Shown: one piece after another, positions 1 to 5,266 of the stretch
Position numbering within the stretch: position 1 is the stretch's first letter
Layout of the letters: each line of letters begins with the position of its first letter
NCBI GenBank assembly: GCA_003649085.1
Contig: QMQV01000074.1
Coordinates: forward strand, 1 to 7,059
DNA length: 7,059 bases
Direction: 5' to 3'
Origin: Thermoproteota archaeon
GTDB taxonomy: Archaea; Thermoproteota; Methanomethylicia; Methanomethylicales; B66-G16
The notes under the pieces: model-generated
Database searches by the model: none
What the model was told of the DNA's origin: nothing
The model's input: only the letters and a program-made list of their open reading frames with translations
Made by a program: the position numbers and the translations under genes

Positions 1-446
1 AGAGAGGCTATGGTCAACGCCACAACCTCGGCGTCAGCTGCAGGAGATGGATCACCAATAAGCTCAGCTCCAGCTTGTCTAAACTCTCGAACGCCGATGT
101 CTCTTGAAGGGCTAAACCTCAAGCAGGAGACTATGTAAAAGATCCTAGCTGGACACCCCATCTCCCTCAAGTTATCTGCATAAAGCCTAGCGACAGGCGT
201 TGTCGCTTCAGCCCTCAGAGCCAACAACTTACCATCAGAATCCTGTAGCTTAAAGATCTCGTCAACCATCTCTTCTCCAACGCCTAAAGCGACTAGGTCT
301 AGGTGCTCAAGTAGAGGTGGCCTAACTTCTCGATAACCCCACAAGGTGAACGTCCTGTAAAACGACTCCTCAAGATACCTGTACTTAGCGCAGAGGCTAG
401 GTGTTAGGTCCTTAAAGCCTCTTGGTGGGCTGAGCCGAGTGAACTG
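1..446 (-). CDS. HisS/HisZ-family protein (class II aaRS-like fold), partial, probably ATP phosphoribosyltransferase regulatory subunit
   Basis: I translated the reverse strand by hand; one frame is open from about 446 to the window edge (about 148 codons, C-terminal part missing). It begins around SPPRGFKDLTP, the usual opening of histidyl-tRNA synthetases and their paralogue HisZ. It continues with WGYREVRPPLLEH, the histidine-site-like LALRAEATTPVARLYAD, and VREFRQAGAELIGDPSPAAD. The synthetase motif 2, usually R-x-E-x-P-x-x-G-R, reads RFSPSRDIGVREF here. The ATP-contacting Glu and the Arg after Gly are therefore absent, which favours HisZ, the non-aminoacylating partner of short HisG in the first step of histidine synthesis. 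A divergent archaeal HisS remains possible, since the C-terminal half is not visible. No ATG, GTG or TTG lies in this frame between the promoter and the conserved start, so the 5' end given here is approximate. Family assignment is firm; HisZ over HisS is moderate. Confidence 0.75.
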
Positions 447-450
447 AAAA

Positions 451-473
451 CCTCCTAAACACCATAGCCTCCA
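451..473 (-). promoter_or_regulatory. Two candidate ribosome binding sites for the HisS/HisZ-like gene, neither with an in-frame start
   Basis: On the minus strand AGGAGG lies at 456-451, but no ATG, GTG or TTG follows at normal spacing in the coding frame. A second GGAGG at 472-468 is followed five bases later by GTG (462-460). That GTG frame stops at TAA (414-412), one reading frame away from the conserved protein. Either an indel lies between about 460 and 425, or translation begins at a non-standard codon near 446-440. Confidence 0.4.
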
Positions 474-499
474 CTTAACCGCAGAGAGTAGAGAAGCGA

Positions 500-507
500 T
501 TATATAA
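500..507. promoter_or_regulatory. Palindromic TATA box shared by divergent genes
   Basis: TTATATAA is its own reverse complement and is the only good TATA box in the divergent gap. Read on the plus strand it predicts a transcript start near 530, ahead of the SD at 545-549 of the surface-protein gene. Read on the minus strand it predicts a start near 478-480, ahead of the HisS/HisZ-like gene. The flanks, which in archaea carry the direction-setting BRE, differ: AAGCGA on the plus side, CAAAGC on the minus side. Promoter assignment is inferred from spacing only. Confidence 0.6.
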
Positions 508-556
508 GCTTTGACTAAGCAAAACTTGTTAAACAGAGGTTTTTGGAGGACGAGCT

Positions 557-1762
557 TTGCGACGCTCGTGGCCTGCTCTTTCAACGTTGCTGTGCCTAGC
601 CCTTTTAACAGCTTCTCTGATAACGGCTATAACCACATGCGCAACAGTTGAGCAAGCTTTCTTTGAGCAAGTGGAGGCATCGTATGCTGGTAAAACGTTT
701 GAAGTTAAAAGCGGCGATGTGTTGAAGGTGCATCAAGGAGGCGAGGTAACCTTTAGGATAGGCTTCAAATATCACATACCTCCGCCAAAGCAAGCTGAGA
801 TAAAGCTTGAAATGGAATACGACAACCAAACATACACCTTAGCTTCAATAGCTGGCGTAGCTGAGGCATCGCTAACTGTCTACAACAAGACCATTTTCTC
901 AGAGCCAGGTTATCATAGAATAGTGTTCAAGCTAATAGTCGATGAGGAGATTTACGACATAAGGTCTTTCACAGCCTTCGTATCACATATAGTAGCTGAT
1001 CTAAAAGCTGAATACGTAGAGTTGGTCAGAGGCTTAGAAAAACCAGTTAACATAAGCTTCACCGTGATGAACTTGGGCAACGACGAGATGTACAACGTAT
1101 CAGTACAGCCGCCTAAAGATGGAAGCTTCTCATTTCAGCCGATATCCTCTCAAACGATAGACATCTTAGAGCCAAAGCATTCACACACATTTATCTACCA
1201 AGCAATAGCTAAAGAAGGCGCCCCAGCTGGCGTAAACGCTTACGTAGTTAAAGTCTCTTACCAAAACTTTTTAGGACAAGAGTTTACTCAAAGCTTTATA
1301 GCTGAGCTATATGTTGAACGCCAAAACCTGTCCATAATACCTTTAAACGTGTCGTCTCCATCTGTTGAAGTAAACAAAACCTTTAGCTTAATATTCCTAG
1401 TCAAGGACATGGCAAATAACCCCGTAAAGGAAATACCTCTCAAGCTTTTTATAAACAACAGCTTAGTTGGAGCAGCTCAATCTAAGGCTAGTGGCGTAGC
1501 TTGCTTTAAAGACCTAAAAGTGCCCTCTTTAGGCAGCTATCAAGTAGTTGTAAGCTATGAAGGAGACTACTACAACCCAGCTATGCTGAACATGAACTTA
1601 ACCGCCATACCGCCTAAGCCTAAACCCTTCTTTCCAAGCATAAGCCCAACCTTAATAGCCACTGTAGCTGGAGTAGCTGTTATAGCGTTTTTCATAGGTA
1701 GAAAAGCTTATCGAAAGCTTAGAGGCGAGGAACTCTTCTACTACTGGCTTGAGGGGCTTTAA
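557..1762 (+). CDS. Secreted, C-terminally membrane-anchored surface protein with Ig-like domains
   Basis: The 401-residue protein has a signal peptide (two Arg, then a hydrophobic run at about 7-27). A beta-rich extracellular part follows, then a Pro/Lys linker (IPPKPKPFF, about 351-359), one transmembrane helix (about 362-380) and a short basic cytoplasmic tail. Three Ig-like segments can be drawn: about 45-145, about 150-253 (NISFTVMNLGNDEMYNVSV resembles CARDB-type or archaeal 'alpha-galactosidase NEW3-like' repeats) and about 256-350 (resembling bacterial Ig-like repeats, with a SYEGDYYNPA ending). Nine N-x-S/T sequons (N90, N110, N165, N180, N257, N264, N273, N300, N347) fit a glycosylated archaeal envelope protein. 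Start: TTG at 557 with GGAGG at 545-549. The stop abuts the redoxin start, so the two are probably co-transcribed. Ligand and function are unknown; an S-layer-associated or cell-contact role is only a guess. Confidence 0.85.
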   Translation: MRRSWPALSTLLCLALLTASLITAITTCATVEQAFFEQVEASYAGKTFEVKSGDVLKVHQGGEVTFRIGFKYHIPPPKQAEIKLEMEYDNQTYTLASIAGVAEASLTVYNKTIFSEPGYHRIVFKLIVDEEIYDIRSFTAFVSHIVADLKAEYVELVRGLEKPVNISFTVMNLGNDEMYNVSVQPPKDGSFSFQPISSQTIDILEPKHSHTFIYQAIAKEGAPAGVNAYVVKVSYQNFLGQEFTQSFIAELYVERQNLSIIPLNVSSPSVEVNKTFSLIFLVKDMANNPVKEIPLKLFINNSLVGAAQSKASGVACFKDLKVPSLGSYQVVVSYEGDYYNPAMLNMNLTAIPPKPKPFFPSISPTLIATVAGVAVIAFFIGRKAYRKLRGEELFYYWLEGL

Positions 1763-2041
1763 TTGAAGAAGGTAGAGCTGTTTAAAACGCCGACGTGTGT
1801 TAAATGCCCAATAACGAAGAAGCTCTTAGCTAAGATATTGAGCGAGAAAGGGCTTAGCTACGAAGACTACGTAGTTGAAAGAGATGTGACACAAGATTCT
1901 GATGCCATGGCTGAGCTCTTAATGTTAAACGCCTTGACGACCCCCGTCGTGCGCTTTGGCGACATCGTGTTATATGAAGAGGACGCAGTCAAAGAAGACA
2001 AGCTAAGAGAGGTTTTGAGGGCAGCTGGAGCGCCAGTTTAG
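1763..2041 (+). CDS. Glutaredoxin/thioredoxin-fold small redoxin with CVKC active site
   Basis: The 92-residue protein has a single thioredoxin-fold domain. The first strand MKKVELFKTP leads to C12-V-K-C15-P, the dithiol active site. T60-P61 is the cis-proline loop that contacts substrate thiols. The end, GDIVLYEEDAV...LREVL, matches the final strand and helix of NrdH/glutaredoxin-like proteins. There is no signal peptide, so it should be cytosolic. Start: TTG at 1763 directly after the TAA of the surface-protein gene, with GAGGGG at 1751-1756 as SD. Such redoxins reduce protein disulfides; in thiol-dependent ribonucleotide reductases they re-reduce active-site cysteines. NrdD encoded 186 nt downstream makes it a candidate electron donor, but the abutting upstream gene means its transcription may follow the surface protein. 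Fold and active site are clear; the partner is inferred. Confidence 0.88.
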   Translation: MKKVELFKTPTCVKCPITKKLLAKILSEKGLSYEDYVVERDVTQDSDAMAELLMLNALTTPVVRFGDIVLYEEDAVKEDKLREVLRAAGAPV

Positions 2042-2071
2042 GTTTACACCGCTAAGTCAAAACACCTGATC

Positions 2072-2094
2072 AAAGCTAGGTAGCTTTTAGTTTT
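2072..2094 (+). terminator. Possible terminator: AAAGCTA/TAGCTTT palindrome followed by T-rich tract
   Basis: AAAGCTA (2072-2078) and TAGCTTT (2081-2087) are perfect inverted repeats separated by GG, followed by TAG and TTTT. It lies 31 nt after the redoxin stop. The six-pair stem is weak (four of its pairs are A-T), and archaeal termination depends more on T-tracts than on hairpins, so this is a tentative call. Confidence 0.35.
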
Positions 2095-2134
2095 GCTGAG
2101 TGAAGCAGCTCAAGGCAAGCCCGCATAAGCCACC

Positions 2135-2176
2135 TATCAAAACTTTTACATATTCTTATCAAAAATTTTTATATGT
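2135..2176 (+). repeat. Two AT-rich direct repeats 22 bp apart, candidate operator of nrdD
   Basis: Copy 1 (from 2135) reads TATCAAAACTTTTACATAT and copy 2 (from 2157) reads TATCAAAAATTTTTATAT. Each copy has an inner A/T palindrome (AAAA-C-TTTT; AAAAATTTTT). The outer ends ACATAT (2148-2153) and ATATGT (2171-2176) form a further inverted pair. The 22-bp period is two helical turns, so both would face the same side of the DNA. Copy 2 contains the TATA box, so a bound protein would block or recruit TBP. The repeats are visible; the regulatory role is inferred. Confidence 0.5.
2167..2174 (+). promoter_or_regulatory. TATA box of the nrdD-nrdG unit
   Basis: TTTTATAT preceded by an A-rich BRE-like stretch (2161-2165) fits an archaeal promoter. 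The expected transcript start is about 2195-2200, which gives a leader of roughly 30 nt that includes the SD at 2214-2220. Assigned from composition and spacing. Confidence 0.65.
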
Positions 2177-2213
2177 GGGCTAGCTGACTTATTAGCACGT
2201 TACCAAGCATATA

Positions 2214-2220
2214 GGGGGAG
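2214..2220 (+). promoter_or_regulatory. Shine-Dalgarno sequence deciding a CTG start for nrdD
   Basis: GGGGGAG lies seven bases before CTG at 2228-2230. In the nrdD frame a TAG stop sits directly before that CTG (2225-2227), and the next ATG/GTG/TTG is only at 2441, inside the conserved protein. Spacing, the flanking stop and conserved coding content from about codon 13 all point to CTG as initiator. Confidence 0.7.
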
Positions 2221-2227
2221 AAAGTAG

Positions 2228-4390
2228 CTGACTGAAGAGCTCAAAGTTGAAGAGCTTCCACCGGTAAGGAGAAGCGATGGCGTAATTGTCCGCTTCGACA
2301 AAAACTACATAGTTAAAAGCCTGTTAAAGGAGACGAAATTAGCTACCCTGATCCATAACGTTCCTCCAATATCGGAAGAGGACGCTAAGAAGATAGCTGA
2401 CGAAGTTGAAGCTGAGATTAAGAGGCTTAAGTTAAAGTTCTTGAGTGGCCCATTGATAAGGGAGATTGTTAACGTAAAGCTGCTCGAACACGGCTTTGAC
2501 GTGTATAGAAACGTCTACACGAGAGTAGGTGTCCCATTGTGGGAGGTCTTTGAAATAGACAACGCGTCCGGCTTTGAGGCGAGGGAAAACGCTAACCTAC
2601 AGCCAAACCCGGAGACCTTCCATAAGAAGAAAGCTGACAGGCTTAGCAAGGAAGCCTACCTTCTCATGATGCCAAGCTACATAGCTGATGCCCACATCAA
2701 GGGAGACATACACATACACGACTTGGAGTATTGGGCTACGAGGCCATTCTGCCAAGACTGGGATCTGAGATACTTCTTCTACTATGGGCTAATGCCAGAC
2801 GGCACGGGTACGCACACATCTGTAGCTGGGCCAGCTAAGCACGCGGAAGTAGCCATATTGCATGCTGCTAAGGTGCTTGGCGCGGCACAGACAAACTTCT
2901 CAGGCGGACAAGGGTTCTACAACTTCACAGTCTTCATGGCGCCGTATATCAGAGGCTTAAGCGATAAAGAAGTCCATCAGCTAGCTCAAATGTTCCTCTA
3001 CGAAATGACTCAGCTCTACGTAGCTAGAGGAGGCCAGCCAGTGTTTAGCAGTATTCAAATTGAAAGCGGTGTCCCTAAGGTGTGGCAAGATGCGCCAGTG
3101 GTATCCCATGGGAAGATTTGGAGAGATTTAAGATATGGAGACTTAGAAGACGAGGTTCATCGATTTGCCTTAGCTTTGCTTGATGAGTACTTGAAGGGAG
3201 ACTTCACGGGCAAGATGTTCAACTTCCCGAAGCCCGAAGTGGTTCAGAGAAAGCGATACTGGTCTGAGTTTGAGGACGTGATGTTGAAGGCAGCTGAGCT
3301 TTCAGCGAAATATGGTTCAACGTACTACGACAATCTCATACCTGCTTATAGAGGAGGCGAGGATGGCGTCTCATGCTACCAGTGCTGTGCTTACTGCTTT
3401 AGCGAAGGACCTGGTTCGGAGGGTTTCTACGATAAGATCGAGTTTAGAGATGGTGCCCACTTCAGCATGGGGGGTCTTCAGGTAGTCACAGTAAACTTGC
3501 CTAGGGCAGCTTACAAGGCTAGGGGGGACGACGATAGGCTTCTAGAGGAGATTAGGCAGGCTATGGAGATAGCTAGGGATGCCCTATTGTTGAAGTATAG
3601 GCTGATGAAGAGGCAATGGGAGCTCGGCTTAATACCGTTTGCTTCACAGCGGCCTAGAGGAGCTCCACCAGCAGTTGACATCGACGGCTTAGCCTTAACC
3701 ATAGGCTTCGTGGGCGTAAACGAAATGGTTCAACACCACGTAGGCTACGAGCTTCACGAACATCCAGAAGCGCAGAAGTTTGCCTTAAAGGTCTTAATCG
3801 AGATGGGCAAGATTGTGAATGAATTCAGCGCTCAAACAGGTAGGAGATTCGCATTGGCGAGGACGCCTGCGGAGTCAGCTGCTCAAAGGCTTGCTGTAGC
3901 TGACTTAATACACTACCCAAGATACGCTAAAGAGGTCGTTAAAGGAGATTTAGAGTCAGCTCTCAAGATGATTGATGAGACAAAAGACTTACCCGTCTAC
4001 TACACCAATGGACCACACGTCAACGTCTCAGCTAAAGTCCCCTTAGAGCAGAGGATCTTGATAGAGCAAAGGTTCTTCCCAATATTAAGTGGAGGCAACA
4101 TATTCCACGTGTGGTTAGCTGAAGCAAACCCAGATCCAGAGGCGTTAATGAAGCTTAACAGGAAGCTGGCTATGGAGACTTGGATAGGCTACTGGGCTCA
4201 TACAAAAGACTTAACGCTATGTCTAAACTGCGGCTACACAGTTGGCGGGCTACAAGAGTCTTGTCCAGTATGTCGCAGCAAGTCGTTGAAGTACTATTCT
4301 AGGATAACTGGCTATTATCAAGAAGTCGATTCTTGGAACGCGGCTAAGAAGCAGGAGCTACGCGACAGATATAGAGTGCCTATTAGGTAG
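2228..4390 (+). CDS. nrdD: Anaerobic (class III) ribonucleoside-triphosphate reductase with ATP-cone, probable CTG start
   Basis: The protein has 720 residues if started at CTG 2228. It makes deoxyribonucleotides from ribonucleotides by glycyl-radical chemistry without oxygen. The N-terminal ATP-cone (about 13-100: VRRSDGVIVRFDKNYIVKSL, then SEEDAKKIADEVE and PLIREIV) is the allosteric domain. The catalytic barrel includes HIHDLEYWATRPFC; C175 is the probable equivalent of E. coli C79. It also carries a cysteine cluster C383, C386, C387, C390, which contains the usual CC pair housing the thiyl-radical cysteine. A zinc site of two CxxC pairs (C665/C668, C679/C682) precedes the glycyl radical loop RITGYY with G695. 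A start at TTG 2441 would give 649 residues and cut off most of the ATP-cone. There is no intein. nrdG follows after 18 nt. Thiol rather than formate as reductant is suggested by the neighbours but not proven from the sequence. Confidence 0.95.
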   Translation: MTEELKVEELPPVRRSDGVIVRFDKNYIVKSLLKETKLATLIHNVPPISEEDAKKIADEVEAEIKRLKLKFLSGPLIREIVNVKLLEHGFDVYRNVYTRVGVPLWEVFEIDNASGFEARENANLQPNPETFHKKKADRLSKEAYLLMMPSYIADAHIKGDIHIHDLEYWATRPFCQDWDLRYFFYYGLMPDGTGTHTSVAGPAKHAEVAILHAAKVLGAAQTNFSGGQGFYNFTVFMAPYIRGLSDKEVHQLAQMFLYEMTQLYVARGGQPVFSSIQIESGVPKVWQDAPVVSHGKIWRDLRYGDLEDEVHRFALALLDEYLKGDFTGKMFNFPKPEVVQRKRYWSEFEDVMLKAAELSAKYGSTYYDNLIPAYRGGEDGVSCYQCCAYCFSEGPGSEGFYDKIEFRDGAHFSMGGLQVVTVNLPRAAYKARGDDDRLLEEIRQAMEIARDALLLKYRLMKRQWELGLIPFASQRPRGAPPAVDIDGLALTIGFVGVNEMVQHHVGYELHEHPEAQKFALKVLIEMGKIVNEFSAQTGRRFALARTPAESAAQRLAVADLIHYPRYAKEVVKGDLESALKMIDETKDLPVYYTNGPHVNVSAKVPLEQRILIEQRFFPILSGGNIFHVWLAEANPDPEALMKLNRKLAMETWIGYWAHTKDLTLCLNCGYTVGGLQESCPVCRSKSLKYYSRITGYYQEVDSWNAAKKQELRDRYRVPIR

Positions 4391-4408
4391 CCTTTCGAGG
4401 CAAGCTAT

Positions 4409-5200
4409 TTGTCAACGCTCTTATCTCAAGTAAAGGCGTATGCCCCCGACGTGCTTTCACTAAGCTTAGTAGACTACCCGAAGGAGCCAGCTTGTGTAAT
4501 TTTCTTCTCAGGATGCAACTTAAGGTGTCCTTACTGCCAAAACTGGAAGCTTAGAGAAGCTAAGGAAGAAGACTTGGTAAGCCTAGAATCGATAATCCTC
4601 GCGTTGCAAAGAAACTTCCTAGTATCTGCTTGCAAGGTAACTGGTGGAGAGCCTTTGCTGCAGGTTGATGCTTTAATTGAGCTTGGTAAGCTCGTTAAAG
4701 CTAGAGGTCTTAAATTCGGCGTCGATACTAACGGCACTTTACCTGAAAACTTAGCAAGACTACTACCACACGTAGATCTGATTTCAATAGACGTTAAGTC
4801 TGCTTTAAAACCTGAAAGCTATTCTAAAATCGCTGGAATAGACCTGCCCAAAGCCAACGTCGTCGTTAAAAACGTCGTCAAAAGCTTGAAGCAGCTCCTT
4901 AGCTGCAAAGACGTGTATGTCGACGTGAGGACAGTCATAATACCTGGCGTCAATGATTCAGTTAGTGAGCTGAAGAGCATAGCTGAGGATTTGAAGAAGC
5001 TTGGCTATGTCGAAAAAGCTGGTAAAGGGGAGGCTAGCTACACTTTAGTCGAGTTTGTGCCTGAAAATGCCTACAGCGAGGAGTTTAGGTCTAAGAGGAA
5101 CCCTAAAGTTGAAGAGCTTTTAGAGCTAGCTTCTAAGATAGATTTACCCAATGTACATGTTACGCATAGAGCGTTAGGTTTCTTCATAAAGGTTAAGTAG
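4409..5200 (+). CDS. nrdG: Anaerobic ribonucleotide reductase activating protein (radical SAM)
   Basis: The 263-residue enzyme installs the glycyl radical on NrdD using S-adenosylmethionine and a [4Fe-4S] cluster. C36-NLR-C40-PY-C43 is the CxxxCxxC cluster motif, preceded by SLVDYPKEP, typical of NrdG-type activases. V77-T-G-G-E-P (to 82) is the SAM-binding GGEP motif. DTNGTLPE and LISIDVKS follow as further barrel strands. It is longer than E. coli-type NrdG (about 150 residues) and resembles the longer archaeal/bacterial 'NrdG2' form with a fuller barrel (VDVRTVIIPGVND, LVEFVP). There is no extra ferredoxin domain. Start: TTG at 4409, GAGG at 4397-4400, 18 nt after nrdD, so co-transcribed with it. 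A related activase of another glycyl radical enzyme is unlikely given the adjacency. Confidence 0.93.
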   Translation: MSTLLSQVKAYAPDVLSLSLVDYPKEPACVIFFSGCNLRCPYCQNWKLREAKEEDLVSLESIILALQRNFLVSACKVTGGEPLLQVDALIELGKLVKARGLKFGVDTNGTLPENLARLLPHVDLISIDVKSALKPESYSKIAGIDLPKANVVVKNVVKSLKQLLSCKDVYVDVRTVIIPGVNDSVSELKSIAEDLKKLGYVEKAGKGEASYTLVEFVPENAYSEEFRSKRNPKVEELLELASKIDLPNVHVTHRALGFFIKVK

Positions 5201-5221
5201 CTGCTTAGTCCTCACGAGCCT

Positions 5222-5229
5222 TTTATTTA
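5222..5229 (+). promoter_or_regulatory. Possible TATA box of the flavoprotein gene
   Basis: TTTATTTA lies 38 nt before the TTG start, giving an expected transcript start near 5250 and a short leader with GAGGTG at 5253-5258 as SD. The gap from nrdG is 66 nt, so read-through from nrdDG is also possible. Confidence 0.5.
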
Positions 5230-5266
5230 CCTTTGCGTAAAAGTCCAGTATCGAGGTGTTACCTAC

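Noticed and set aside
638..640. Lipoprotein anchoring through Cys28 of the surface protein
   Set aside because: The residues before the cysteine (ITT) do not form a lipobox, and a C-terminal transmembrane anchor is present.
605..829. Minus-strand open frame inside the surface-protein gene
   Set aside because: It is antisense to a clear secreted protein, has no domain or promoter of its own, and is short.
2095..2110. Hairpin GCTG...CAGC as a riboswitch or second terminator
   Set aside because: Only four base pairs and upstream of the predicted nrdD transcript start; not distinguishable from chance.
2042..2227. Small RNA or small protein gene in the redoxin-nrdD gap
   Set aside because: No convincing start with SD and no conserved fold; promoter and repeats account for most of the region.
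2228..4390. Intein in NrdD
   Set aside because: Inteins are common in archaeal NrdD, so I looked. The motifs run in uninterrupted order and the length fits an intein-free protein.
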